From positions 1 to 64,000 of the forward strand of contig NW_026252495.1 of assembly GCF_025094135.1 (NCBI RefSeq): 64,000 nt of DNA, read 5' to 3'. This DNA is from Mucor mucedo. Taxonomy: Eukaryota; Mucoromycota; Mucoromycetes; Mucorales; Mucoraceae. Every line of letters begins with the position of its first letter. The first letter of the stretch is position 1. The translations under genes were made by a program, and so were the position numbers. This document shows, piece after piece, positions 21,924 to 33,867 of this stretch. A model generated the notes under the pieces. It saw nothing but the letters and a program-made list of their open reading frames with translations, was not told the DNA's origin and made no database searches.

Positions 21924-23083
21924 ATGGGAAAAAAGAATTCTGAAGAATATAGAACTGCAAAATCACAAGGAAGTAAAGTTGCCAGTGTGAAAAGTCACGG
22001 TAAACCTCATACCAGGTAAGCTTGGTTTCCACACACTAGACACTTTTGGGGGGTTTCCCAATCAATATTGACATTTCAAAAAAAAGTTCGGCAAAAGGAT
22101 CTCGATTCGATAAGTATGCCGATGCCAGCTTCAGTGCACCTGGAGCCGAAGAAGGACAATGTAAGCAATGAGCTCTTTAAAAGAAGAAGAAGAAAAAAAA
22201 AACTTTTTTTGTCATTAACAGACTTCTCAACATAGTAGAAGAAGAGCATAAATCCAGTATTCCCATGCCTGTCACCATGTGGGATTTTAAGCATTGTGAC
22301 CCTAAGCGTTGTTCAGGTGTCAAATTAGCTCGTACAGACATGTTGAAAACTTTGAAATTATCTCAGCGTTTCCGTGGTATTGTTGCCAGGTAAAAAAAAA
22401 AAAAAAAAAAGGTGGATAGATGTAGTTTACAAGCAGTAGATTAACCCCTCCCCCCCCCCCCCCCTTAAAGTCCCATTGGTGAAAAGGTCGTCTCACCCGC
22501 AGATAGAAAGATCGTTGAATTATACGGCGTGGGTGTAGTGGATTGTTCTTGGGCTCGTGTGGATGAAGTACCCTTTTCGAAAATTAAGGGTCCTACGGAT
22601 CGTCTTTTACCTTACTTGGTTGCTACCAATCCTGTCAACTATGGTAAGCCTTGGAAATTAAACTGTGTAGAGGCTTTAGCTGCCCTCTTTTATGTCACAG
22701 GCTTTCCAGAACACGGTGAGGCACTTTTGGGTAAATTTAAATGGGGACATGCCTTCAAAAAAGTGAACGGTGGACTTTTATCGAGATATGCTAAATGTAA
22801 AGACTCGGCTGAGGTACTTGCAGTGCAAAATGAATACTTGGCTCAGTTAGAAGAAGATGAACGTATCAAGAAGGAGGAAGCAGAAGCTAGTAGAGGGAGT
22901 GATATTGATAGTGAGGATGATGATTTGTTATTTAAAAATAATAACCGTGATATCGCTTTTACTGCTTTTGATGATGAGGACAGTGAGGATTCTGAAGAAG
23001 ACTCTGAAGAAGACTCCCAAGAAGAGAGTGATGAAGAAGTGAATACAATAGTAGACAAGTTTGGAAACACTCAAATTGTTTAG
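21924..23083 (+). CDS. TSR3: 18S rRNA aminocarboxypropyltransferase TSR3
   Basis: Four exons (21924-22015, 22087-22160, 22236-22389 and 22471-23083) give 310 aa. TSR3 adds the 3-amino-3-carboxypropyl group from SAM to the hypermodified pseudouridine of 18S rRNA in late small-subunit maturation. Recognised segments are MWDFKHCDPKRCSGVKLAR, PIGEKVVSPADRKIVELYGV, VDCSWARVDEVPF, RLLPYLVATNPVNYGKPWKL and ALAALFYVTGFPEHGE. A basic N-terminus (MGKKNSEEYRTAKSQGSK) and an acidic Glu/Asp/Ser tail from about residue 230 are as in fungal orthologues. It begins 93 bp after the IBA57 stop on the same strand. Intron 3 ends in an unusual C(14-16) run before the acceptor. Confidence 0.95.
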
Positions 23084-23146
23084 ATGGAGAGCAAAAATAA
23101 TTTTTTTTTTCTTCTTCTTTTTATATATATATTAAAAGGGGGATAT

Positions 23147-23626
23147 TTATAACTTGGACTTGTCACCAGCAAGTTGCTTGAAGACAGTATCAAGCTTAGT
23201 AGCCAACATCATTTGACCCTTGATCTTGAGCTTACCAGACATGTATGCCTTTTGGCCTATAATTTTTCATGTAATTGATAAATAACGTGTCCTTCCTAAT
23301 ATACACAAAGAAAGAATGTAGAAAAAAAAAATATATAACTTACCATTGAGTTTACCAGAAGCTAATTGAACAAAGTCGGCATCACTAATGGTGATGATGG
23401 CATCAGCCTTGTTAGGTCCCTTTCCCTTGACAACGGCACCATCCTTCTTGAGGTCAACAGTGAAAGTCTCAGTCTTTCCTTCGGCGTTCTTAACAACGAA
23501 TTCAAAGATACCGTTGACTTGCTTGATAAGCTTGGCCTTGGCGTCAGGAGTAAGAGCATCAACGGATTGCTTGAGAGAAGCAAAGACTTCAGAACTAGGG
23601 AAACCGGCAACCTTAATATCAGACAT
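23147..23626 (-). CDS. SCP2 sterol-carrier-domain protein with peroxisomal signal
   Basis: Exons 23626-23344 and 23256-23147 give 130 aa, the length of a single SCP2 domain. Visible segments are LIKQVNGIFEFVVKNAEGK, FTVDLKKDGAVVKGKGP, ADAIITISDADFVQLASGKL and AYMSGKLKIKGQMMLATKL. These are characteristic of SCP2, which binds fatty acyl-CoAs and sterols in a hydrophobic pocket. The C-terminus DKSKL ends in Ser-Lys-Leu, the canonical PTS1 for peroxisome import. The exon junction restores LNGQKAYMSG. Codon bias is strong, suggesting high expression. It is convergent with TSR3 (63 bp between stop codons). Confidence 0.95.
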
Positions 23627-24430
23627 GTTTTTATAAGAAAAAAAGATAAAGAAGAACAAAAAAAAAAGAAAGCCAAAATTCACATTATTTATTTTAAAGA
23701 AAAAAATCCACTTTGTTTTTCACATGTCAATATGGGGGAATCGTGTTACTCAAAAATTGGTTTAACAAAAATGCGGAGAACTTTTTTTTTTTTTTTTTAC
23801 ACTTAAAAATTTCCCATGAGCAAAACAAGGGCCCACATGAAAAAAAAAAACCCAACTTGTGTTCACGTCAGCTTAAATCATCATTTTTAAGATTGGTGTA
23901 AAATAAACTTTTTTTTAAAAAGTTATTGCAATTATCACTGAAAAAAAAAAAAAAAACTTATAATTCTTGGTCGGTTTTAATTTATAATCAAAACAAAGCC
24001 GTCTATCCGTAAAAAGTCAAATCAAAGAAAGTAAACGTCATCCATTCATGCATGGAAACACTCTATGTCGCACGCTTCCAAAAAGAGTCTGAACTGTAAG
24101 ATAGCACGCATGTGTTGTTGACATATTGCTGTCTGATATATATATAGAGAGAGAAAGATAATCCAACCATTTCGCTTGGCATATCGAAACGTGTATCACC
24201 GAACAATATTCTTTATGTTTTTTCTAAAGACAATGAAGTCAAGAAATCTTTGTTTGGGAGCCGCCATATACTAAAAGCGGTAATTGGTCAAATATCTCTT
24301 TCTAATTTCCAAGAGTACCTTGCTCTCCCATCATACAGTCTACAATTTTTGATAAATAAATCGAGTTTTTTCCACTCGCCACTGATATATTTTTTTAACC
24401 ACATATTTTAAAGCAGGAAGGAAAAAGAAA
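23627..24430. other. Divergent intergenic region SCP2 / COQ7
   Basis: About 800 bp between divergent starts. There are A/T runs (23779-23797 and 23941-23956), a (TA)/(GA) stretch at 24137-24160 and no ORF with coding character. Confidence 0.5.
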
Positions 24431-25123
24431 ATGCTTCGTAATGTCAGAATTGTTCTTCAGCGTCCAATGCAACGCCATTTAGCTACTTACCATAGCCCTT
24501 CATCTCCTGTCAGTGACCGTGCCTTGACAAACAGAGAACGCGCGTTCCTTCAACCCATGATTCGCGTAGACCAAGCAGGCGAAGTAGGCGCTTATTATAT
24601 CTACAAGGGACAAATTGCCGTACTTGGTCAAGACAAGAAACTTCGCCCAATTCTTCAAGAGATGTGGGATCAAGAGAAAGTACATTTAGCTCGATTCGAT
24701 CAGTTGGTAGGTCAACATCGCGTTCGACCTAGTTTATTAAGGCCTGTATGGGAAGTTGCTGGATACGCCGTTGGGTATTTGACAGCTAGTATCGGAAAGG
24801 AAGCAGCCATGGCCTGCACAGAAGCTGTAGAGACGGTGATTGGAAATCATTATGATGATCAGTTAAGGGAGCTCGTTGCCATGGAAAATCCTAACAAGGA
24901 ATTGGTGGAACTTAGCAAGGTAAGAGAAAATAAGAACTTGAAACCTTTTTTTTTAAAAAAATATATTGGATTGTAGACTGTTGCTCAGTTCAGAGACGAA
25001 GAATTGGAACATCATGATATCGCTGTGGCTCACGATGCACAACAAGCGCCTTTACACGGAGTTTTAAAGGCTGTGATAATGCAAGGCTGTAAAACCGCTA
25101 TTTGGGTTGCCTCACGCGTTTAA
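24431..25123 (+). CDS. COQ7: 5-demethoxyubiquinone hydroxylase COQ7, mitochondrial
   Basis: Exons 24431-24919 and 24977-25123 give 211 aa. COQ7 is the di-iron monooxygenase that hydroxylates demethoxyubiquinone in ubiquinone synthesis on the matrix face of the inner membrane. The ligand segments of the ferritin-like fold are all present: IRVDQAGEVGAYYIY (Glu51), DQEKVHLARFD (Glu82, His85), CTEAVETVIGNHY (Glu134) and FRDEELEHHDIAVAHDA in exon 2. Residues 1-25 are Arg-rich without acids (MLRNVRIVLQRPMQRHLATY), a mitochondrial presequence. An A40 tract follows 27 bp after the stop. Confidence 0.97.
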
Positions 25124-25147
25124 TTCATTGATAAGAAGTCTAGCCTA

Positions 25148-25149
<2 letters not shown>

Positions 25150-25189
<40 letters not shown>
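25150..25189. repeat. Poly(A) tract of 40 bases
   Basis: This is the longest homopolymer of the window, 27 bp downstream of the COQ7 stop. It could be a relic retroposed poly(A) or simply an expanded microsatellite. No retrosequence is recognisable on its left, where the COQ7 gene has an intron. Confidence 0.9.
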
Positions 25190-25191
<2 letters not shown>

Positions 25192-26339
25192 ACATTTATA
25201 TTATAAATCCTGTTTCTCTATTGAATGATCCCGAGAGAGCCATCTCAGAGTTAAAAGATTTTGCATAAAAGATTATTTTTTTTTGTCCTGTGGAAATTTT
25301 AGCAAAATGTAAAGTATTGGTTGCATTGAGTAGATGAACTACAATCACCTGTTTTGATAACAAAAAAAATTAGCTATTTAACTACTCGTATTTATGTCAC
25401 CGCCTCATTCACCCTAAGTTCATGCGATGATATATCATTAGCATTCATTTAAAATCAGCTTCTAGACATCTATCTAACACTAATCAAAGGGAGAAATAAT
25501 CTTTAACAAACGGTCAATTGACAGTTATTTTCATAAACGTAATTGCCTCAAAAACAAAACAGCCTTATTGTTAAGGACTCAATTGGCAAACACTATTTAC
25601 CTTGTGAATAATAATAATAATAAAAAAAAAAACTGAAAAATTTTAAAGTTACATAGAATAACTATTTAACAACCTCATCGAACACAACTATATTCTCAAA
25701 AGAATCAATATAGAATTATCTTTATGGAAATCCTTTTGGTCATCACTGCACTTGCCCTGTGCAGTAAGGATGAAGGATAAAAAAGGCCTCTTTGACCAAC
25801 TATCATTAAAGTCATGTTTCTGTATATGAATGTGATGATCAAGTAGAGGTTGTAACGTCAAGTATTATTTAATACGAAACATGCCATTCGGTTTCTTTAG
25901 TTCCTCATAAACATGTCAAATTTTTAAAAAAAAACACATGTCGTGTGTGTAACTGACGGATACGTTATGATAGCAGATCTGCCTCGTACGCACCTGGCTG
26001 ATTGTATTTAGCTCTGATCGAATACACTTGTATGCAGCCTTTACTATCTAGACCAGACTCATACGCTAGACTAATTAGGGATACAATGTAAGTCAAGTTC
26101 ACAGAAAGAAAAAAAAACACACATTTTTAAAACAATCAATTATAAATTAAGAAAGGTGAAGGACTAATGCCAAATCTTTAGAATAAAGAGTTTTTTTTTT
26201 TATTATTTAATGATGGAATGCAAGAATAGAGATACAGAAATGAATATGCTGTGAATATGAATGTTTTTTTTGGTTTGAGAGATGGTGTGTTTGACGTTAA
26301 TGTTTGAATGCGTTTTAGAAAAAATATCAATGGATTATA
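25190..26339. other. Gene-free A/T-rich region
   Basis: About 1.15 kb between COQ7 and the zinc-knuckle microgene. I find no long ORF, splice-consistent exons or RNA gene. A short (AAT)n run lies at about 25608-25622. Confidence 0.5.
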
Positions 26340-26456
26340 TTAGCGGGGTCTATGACGCTTGGGACAGTTCCATGCAATATGTCCAGTGACACCACAATAG
26401 GAGCACCCCGAGTTATTGTTTTGATAGGTGGAAGTAGAAGCTTGTTGACAAGACAT
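26340..26456 (-). CDS. CCHC zinc-knuckle microprotein
   Basis: A 38-aa product, if the ATG at 26454-26456 is used. It contains one perfect CCHC zinc knuckle (CSYCGVTGHIAWNC, spacing C-x2-C-x4-H-x4-C) and ends in the basic tail KRHRPR. Such knuckles bind single-stranded RNA or DNA; in fungi they occur in Gis2/CNBP-like proteins, splicing factors and retroelement Gag. The frame stays open upstream to about 26639 and an in-frame ATG exists at 26507, but that extension is homopolymer-derived. The TATA box at 26531-26540 favours one of these two ATGs. Whether this is an independent microgene or a relic of a larger gene cannot be decided here. Confidence 0.55.
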   Translation of the reverse strand: MSCQQASTSTYQNNNSGCSYCGVTGHIAWNCPKRHRPR

Positions 26457-28395
26457 GTTTTTTTTTTTTAAAAAAAAAGATAAAAGATTGTTATTTTTTC
26501 TATTCATTTCAGAAGCAAAAAAAACGGGCCCTTTATATAGGATTTTCTTCATTTGTTTGTGCAGCAAAAAAAAGAAAAGGCGACGACGATCCACCCCCAC
26601 AAAAACGGCCCGATAAGAAACTCTAAATTTTTTGGCCAAATGAAAAATACTATTTGTTGTTTTCTCACGACTTTAACGCTCCGTCCCAGGCAAAATTGTG
26701 TGTAAATAAAAATGGCAGAATCTCTCAACAGCTGTTGTTTTGACAAAATGTGTGTGATTAAGGTTTTCTTTTTTTCCATGTTCTATATTCACGGACTGGG
26801 TGTTTCATCCATGTTTATATTTATTGCGGTGTACCACTATTGAATTAAAGGTGAGAAAATGAAATGGGGTCTTCTTTTCGCAGTTATTTGTTTATAATTT
26901 TGACGTCTCTCTTTCCTCATTTGAGTTCAGGTTATACAAAATTACGTCCGTTGTGAGCATCACAGGAAAATAAAGAATAAAGGCGACACTAAATTATGTA
27001 TAATAGCAGGTGTTTCCTTCTTGTAGATAACAGCATGTCAAATGATTGAAATTATACCACTTTTTTCATGTTTTGATGGTCATTTTATCAATATTCAAGG
27101 AATTGAATGTGGGGTGTGACCTACCAAATCAAGTCAAACTTGTTATTTTTGGAAAAATACCATCTCATTTACACCCCCTCTTTTGATAAACTGATGATTT
27201 TTTAGGATAACAAAAATATCAGGCCTACTTATTTGTCAAATTATAGCTTGGTAGTCTCTTATAAATTCAGCAGATGTATTTGTTTGAGAGTGTTACATGA
27301 AATAAAGTAACAGCAGAAAATTCCGGAGATCGGGCTCTGTGTATACCATTTACCACAAAGAGAACGTAAACAAACACACAAAAAATTTTGAATGACTTTT
27401 AGCGAAGACATGCTGAGGAATGAACAATTAACAAGATTCGCCAGGATATTTTTAGCTCTGCAAATGCATCGAATAGAAAAGTGGCTCCAGCTTTTTTTTT
27501 TATCTTCAGGTGGATTCTCCTTTAATAATTAGCGGCAGTTCTTACAGCATAGAAAAGCTTGGCCCAAGTATATCTGGCATAGCTACAATTTTTTTTTTTT
27601 TTTTTAATGAGTTTTATCTGAGATTGACTAGGCTGTGACAATTTACAAGATTTTTTTTTGTTTTCAGACAGGACTTACACATATTAGTGTTAGCGGGCAA
27701 TGTAATCGCATTTTAATATAACGGAATTTCGGCTTTGGTACCAAAAATAAACATATGTATAGAATCTTATCGGCAGTTTTCTAATAGAATAATAGAACAC
27801 TTTGGATTGACTGGCTAATAAAATCAAGGTGATACAACATGTTGAAGTTCCCTTTGATGCCTATAATTTATCAACACGTTTAGAATCTTCCAATCAAATG
27901 CTATGTTTATATGTGTTACCCTGTCCGCTGGATGAGGGTTCTTATATTTATGAAACGATAAGTACGTAAACATAATGCTTGTAAATGAGAGGATGGTTGA
28001 TGCAGTTTATGGTCTTAGTTGTCACCCTGCTCACTGTTTCATACACTTCTTGAAGCAATTAAACAACCCCTCTCGTTGTTAAAAAAGAAAAAAAATTTCT
28101 TTTTGTTTTAATTTCTTGTACCATCAGAAGTGACTTACTAAGCCTTTTATGGCTTGGTGGATCGGATGAGCACCGTGCGTTATATTTTTAATATTATTTC
28201 TGTTCCTGAGAGAACGTAACACGCGTTTTATGTTATGAAACAACGCATTATTATTATTATTTAGAAAAAAATAAAAAGAAAAAGAGAAAAAACTATTGAC
28301 AACTGTAATACGTCAAACAAAGTCATGCGTTTAAACAGAAAAAGATCTTCAAATACTAGACTCACAAAAAAATAAATTTTGCATACATTATTTTA
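26457..28395. other. Gene-poor region upstream of the zinc-knuckle gene
   Basis: About 1.9 kb. Apart from the TATA box above I see only short unsupported frames, T runs (27491-27500 and 27591-27605) and no RNA gene. Confidence 0.5.
26531..26540 (-). promoter_or_regulatory. TATA box of the zinc-knuckle microgene
   Basis: Read on the minus strand it is CTATATAAAG followed by GGCCC, 74 bp upstream of the start codon at 26456. This is the best TATA match in the neighbourhood. Confidence 0.5.
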
Positions 28396-31012
28396 TTAAA
28401 TATCTAGAATCTTTTCTTCCTCCTTAACTTTACTCTTTGTGAATGGATACATTTGGCCAACATCTACAAAAGCAGCTGCATCATCGTCTTGTTTATCTGC
28501 TACTTGTTTATCCCGGGTTACTTTTTTTGTAGCTAACATCGACGTTCTTCTGCTTGAGGAAGTTGAGCTATTTTCGGACACGGATTCCTAAAAGGAGGTG
28601 GTTGGTTTATGTTGTGCTCTTTGTGATCCACTCCCACAAAAAAAAAAAAAAATGTTACCTCCATAACCAGTGAAAACTCTTTGGATTTCCTTGTTAAAAA
28701 TGAGGAGAAGTTTGAGAATAATCTTCCTGCTTGTTGTGTGGTTGTTTCTGCATCAAATGAAGCATTTCTAGATATCGGAGATGGTGGTGTATGATCTACT
28801 ATCATAATTTTGAGTATATATGTATAATAAAATAAAGAAGTGGTTGTTATCTTCAATTACCTCCTGTTGTAACCCCTTCCATCCCGTCGTTTATTGGTCC
28901 ACGTTCAGAGTCGTTCCAAAATGCATCTACACCCTTCATGAGTTTTGACCGTCCAGTTGAAACAGCTTTTGCGCCACCCGACATGGCCTTAGATAGCGTG
29001 TTTCGAATTGGTGCTAAATTCTGTTTTAATTGTAAATCGCGAAGACGGCTAGTATAAAATTAAGGGTGTTTTAGTCATTTCAGTCTAGACCATAAAAAAA
29101 AAAAAGTAACCAATCTTACTTTGATAATGTATTCTGAAGGTCAGCAATGGATAAATTCCCCATACCCGGATGTCCTGGTTCTACAATCTCGTATATTTCA
29201 TGATCAGTGTATTTATTCCATTTTATAAAGTTGTTGGTTTCCCACCAGGCCTTCAACCACTTCATTCCATAATCTGAAAGGTAATTATGCTCTTCGGCTT
29301 CATCCGTCATTATCTCTTCGGAATTGTTGTCCTCGTATACTTTATCCATCATGTTATGTACCTGTGCATGTTTCACACTGGATAACATGGAGAGCATGTA
29401 TTCTTCAAATCTGGCTCTTAGGTAATCGTCCGATCCAAGATATGTGTTTTGTAATGGTCGGCTTGGATCTGTACATGATTTATGTCAGCATCGAATATTA
29501 AGTTTTTTTATATATATATAAACACACGGCTATACCATTTGTATTCCAGGTGTCATTCACCACCTTTACAATATTTTCCATCCATCTTCGGTCCGCAATT
29601 GTAGGACTTACGATATTAACCAATTGAGGGTTGTAAAACTCTAATGTACCCGTTTCCACATTCACAAGTACATCAATTTTCGTATCACTTTTATGATGAA
29701 AGAATATTTGATTGGTTGTGCCAACGACATAGGATTTTGTTTGTTCGGAGGACAACATGTCGATTTGTTGTAAAGGTAAATAAGGCTGAAAAAAGGACCC
29801 CTTTTCAAATATGTTGAGTGGAAGACCCATATATTTCAAAATACTCTCTTTGGTTCCATCAGCGAGTATTTTGGCATCAACTGCTGTGCGGATTTCATCG
29901 GATGTGTCGAGTTCGGGTGCGCCTGAATCTTGCAAGTTTCTTAAAAGACCGGGTATTAGTGAGATCAGAGAGTATTGAAATGTACATAATCTCTCAACTG
30001 GGTATCCATAAAATAGCAACTATAGCAACACAATTTGTCAATAAAATTAGTTGCATCTCAACCTATTTTGTTCTCACCCTCTTTTCAAGCAGCAATAATT
30101 TTAACAACATTAATGTCTTGGATTTAAACTTGTAGACTAACTCACGCAAAGACGTGCCTGGATATATCAAATTAATTTTTTTTTTCTTTTGGGTTTTTGC
30201 ATGAATTTTTTTTTTTTTACCCATATACAGTGTCGAATCGTCTATCGGCCCATAAAAAGTGCTGTTTAAATTATTGTACAGATTCTAAGAAGGACTCAAT
30301 GTGAATTTATTTATTTATTTGAGAGGTTGTGGACTTACATATAAGATATCAAGCTTTGTAAAATCTCGTTGGTTAAACCAAGATGCTGTAATGACAGCGA
30401 GCTTTTGTCGAAGAGGACCAAAAATAGGCTAAATCGCATGCGGGTTGAGAAAATTATGTCATTTCGAATCATTTTTATTTTACCTGTCTTGCTAATACAA
30501 CGACTGCTTTCTGAACAATGGATCGTGTAATATCAGGTGTCTTGACTAACAAATCCTACATGATGAAGTCAATCGCCTTGCCCCTTTCTTTCTTTCTTTT
30601 TCTGTTTTTTTTTTTTTTTTTTAAAAAAAAAAACAAGAATTTGAGCTTACCTTGGAGGCAATTTGTCGATTGCAAGAGATGCCAAATAAGGTGGTTTCGG
30701 CAACTGACCAACCTGGAACAGGAGGTAAATGAAAATATGCAAAGTCCTCGTCCTTTTGATGAGCGCCATCTAACTTTAGGTTTAGTAACTCCACTTGTTT
30801 GACATTAAGTAAAAATTACCTGGTAAGGCAAGAAAGGGTAAGAAACTCCATTCTTCAGGCAACTCCAACTTTTCCAATGCAGTCTGATGTTCTTTATGAT
30901 CAGGTAAAGGAGGTACGCAGAATTCAACAATGGGTCCATATGCGTGATGAAATCCAACCACAAGAATGGCTGCGATTTGCTGATCTTTATTCTGATCTAA
31001 TGAGCTGGACAT
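28396..31012 (-). CDS. AVL9: AVL9-family (DENN-related) exocytic transport protein
   Basis: Eleven exons give 656 aa: 31012-30820, 30769-30651, 30555-30484, 30428-30339, 30284-30221, 30157-30078, 30019-29536, 29468-29120, 29048-28861, 28798-28659 and 28587-28396. All phases are consistent. The N-terminus matches AVL9: VVGFHHAYGPIVEFCVPPLP, LPEEWSFLPFLALPDGAHQ, FAYFHLPP, TTLFGISCNRQI, DITRSIVQKAVVVL, PIFGPLRQKL and TLMLLKLLLLEKR. The centre has GTTNQIFFHHKSDTKIDVLV, NVETGTLEFY and ADRRWMENIV. Avl9 acts in late secretion, generating secretory vesicles, and is distantly DENN-like (Rab GEF fold). The last about 140 residues are Ser/Thr- and Lys-rich and probably disordered. Several introns are only 50-70 bp. 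Confidence 0.95.
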
Positions 31013-32377
31013 GAGTTTATAAAAAAAGAAAGAAAATAAGAGTAAGGGAAGGGAGATAACAGGAAAAAAATACAAGTTATTTTTGGTTGTCGGAATCCAA
31101 TAAAATAGTGATTGGGTCAGACGACCCACCTAAATTAAAAAAACCATTTGGCGTACATGGTTTTTTTTAATTGATCCTTTAATCGTTGGATTCTACTTGA
31201 ATGCAGTCTCTCGACTTTCGTAGGTCAACTCCGCTAGCCATCCAAAAAAAAAAAAAAAAAAAAAAGTACTTTCTACATTTTAGCGGTATAAACAAATTAC
31301 TTGGGGGAGCATGCTCAGGTGTATTCAATATAAGGTTGGGGTTTTCCAGGGCTTTGCTCACTCGTATATCGATCGGCGAACCTAAAAAGAGCCACATTGC
31401 GCAATATCTCAGGCGCTAATTTATGCAAGCAGTGTAATAAATATTTTTCAATAACTTTGCTATTTTATATCCACTGTCATCTTGTCATTATTTAGTAATA
31501 TTACCATGGTTCCCATATTCACAACGGCCGCATTTTAGGTTTTGCTATAAAAAAGCGCGTCTGCTTTTCAACCAATTCTCTTTTGTTTGATGAACTTACA
31601 ATAGAAAGAAAGAGAGTGCATTATGTATGATAATTATTACCTTCTTTGACAATGGGTTGACAAAGAAACAACTCATATCTAAGTCGTTAAAAAATCTCTC
31701 TCGTGCTGACCGGTATACTGGTAGTTTTAAGGGAATTAATTGAGCCCTTGATTATTTGCTTGTTACGGTGAGTTCTTCTATATCTTTTTCGGCTTTATGA
31801 TGATGTCTAACCATACGTATGTTTGTGAAGATTTGTCCATCTTAGCTTGAAGTTACTATCATAATTTGATGACTGCTCATAGTCGTGATACCTCCCATGA
31901 CTTGCGCGAGAACCATACCTCACCTTTCATTTATGGAGAAGATGTGTCTTTTAATTTCATGTCCTTGGCTTGATAAAACCAAACTGTTCACAGCAGTATC
32001 TTTTTTTTTTTATGAGTTTGAATTCAAAAAAAAACAAAAGCTGGTTTATGTCAGGATGATCACTTCAGGTTTTCCCCAAAAGTATTTGAAAACCCGTATT
32101 TAACAGTGTTGTCCTTAGGAACTCCGGCTATAAGAGAGAGAGAGAAAGACAGCATACGAATTGTGATTGGCTGAAAATGCTATTTATATACATTTTCATG
32201 CTGATACTTGAGCGGTCTTGTCTACAACATTGGGTAGAACTGAAGGGGATGAATTATAGGGTGAAAAGGTCTCGTTTTATTTATATCCTTGTTTTTTTCC
32301 CTCTTTTTTTTTTTTCTTTCTTGTGCTTCTTCTTTTCTTTGTTTATTTCTTCTGATATCGTTTTAACACATAATAGG
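31013..32377. other. Divergent intergenic region AVL9 / membrane protein
   Basis: About 1.4 kb. It contains an A22 run (31243-31264), a GA stretch near 32132-32147 and a TATA-like GGCTATAAGAGAG at about 32127. Frames of 72 codons on both strands at 31179-31419 overlap the homopolymer, and I do not support them as genes. Confidence 0.5.
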
Positions 32378-33660
32378 ATGTCATTTGTACAACATGATAC
32401 ATTATACGATGTCGAAAGAAAGAGTTCAGCAGCGACAACGTTATGTTCACCCTCTGTGCAAGGATTTACAAAGGCTTCCACTGTTTCATCCAGACGATCC
32501 TCATCCACACCTTTAGCAGATCGGTTTATGTCTTTTAACTATGCTACAGAAGTTACAAACCAAGAAGAAAAGATAATAATAGAGATAGAAGCAGCAGATA
32601 ACACAACCCCTGAATACAGCAGTCAAAATGATCGTCTATTGCTTACACCACCTCCTCTTTTCTTGCCCTCACCAGAACCAATTGAGTCATGTAAGTTAAA
32701 ATAAGTATTTTTTTTTTATAGAAGTACACAAAAACTAAACAATGAAATTGGGGGAAAATAGCTAGTGTAGAAGAAGAGGATGAAGATCACTTACCTTTAA
32801 AAAAACCACCTCCTCGAAAGAAAAAATCACCACACCATTGTTGTTGCTCCAAAAACACGAGTTATCCTTCCAATAAATGCAGTAAGACGCATAATCATAT
32901 GTGGGAGGGTCAAGAACAAAAGAAAAAAAAGAACCCTAACAGAGTTCAGCCTGTAGTCATGAATAACACTACAGCGATAGAGATGGAAAAGGCAACAATA
33001 CAAGAGCCGCCACGTAAGTGGCTTCGAGGTGGTTGCTGTTTTGTCCGGAAAGAAGGTGGTCGAGGACACTGTTTCTTTTTTTGTGGAAGACGTGAATGGG
33101 TGATGATTACTTTTATATCTGTAATTCTTTCATTTGTATTAGCCTTTATTTTTTGGCCGCGTATACCATTAATACGAATTGAAGGGGCCATGATGACTGT
33201 GCCAACCAATAAGGTCACACAAACACAGCATGGTACCGAGAGAATGATGATGAGCAATGTTGCATTTGAAAGTGTCTGGCTATTAAACATCACCATGGAT
33301 AACAGAAGAAATTATCTTTCAACAAGATTCAATCGCATACAGATCATTGCCAAGGACGCATTGACAGGACTATTGATTGGCAAGGGACAACCCGATGGTA
33401 ATAGTGATATTTACATACCCGGACAGACTATATCAACTATTCAATTACCCATTTCTGTCAATTATCAAGCCAGAGATCGATCGGATACTACCTTTTCGAA
33501 CCTTTTAAGGGCTTGTACAAACACAACAGAGATACAACAACATCATTCACTTTCGATACAATTTTGGTTCACTTTATATATATTTGGTTTAGACTGGCTT
33601 GGTTATAAGCCATCTGTAATTGCTACACCCGCTACCGGAGGCTTCTTTTGTCCTTCCTAA
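32378..33660 (+). CDS. Single-pass membrane protein with LEA2-like C-terminal domain (tentative)
   Basis: Exons 32378-32690 and 32762-33660 give 403 aa. Residues 1-215 are low-complexity and polar with Pro-rich (LLLTPPPLFLPSPEP) and Cys/basic patches (KKKSPHHCCCSKN). A single transmembrane helix sits at about 217-236 (VMITFISVILSFVLAFIFW). The C-terminal 165 residues (TQTQHGTERMMMSNVAFESV, LLNITMDNRRNYLSTRFNRI, ALTGLLIGKGQPDG, TISTIQLPISVNYQARD) follow the strand order of LEA14/water-stress (LEA2) domains seen in several fungal vacuolar or plasma-membrane proteins, so a type II topology is likely. The family call is by pattern only. The start is the ATG after an in-frame T-rich leader; longer starts are possible. 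Confidence 0.75.
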
Positions 33661-33867
33661 TAAAAATAATTATTATTATTTTTTTCTTGTATTATTAGAA
33701 AATTTGATTGTCATAGGTTGATTGTTTGTCTCCCCTCATTTAAGCTTTTTTTAGTGGGGGTCCCTTTCCCTTCCTTTTTTATTTTAGGTGGAAAAGTAAA
33801 AAAAATGCTATTTTTTAGTCTTTTTGTTTATATTCTTTTCTTCTTCCTTTTATTTTTTTTATTGGCA

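Noticed and set aside
31179..31419. 72-codon frames on both strands
   Set aside because: Both run through an A22 homopolymer, have no motif, and neither has a consistent splice partner. I also looked for a tRNA here and found no T-arm or acceptor stem.
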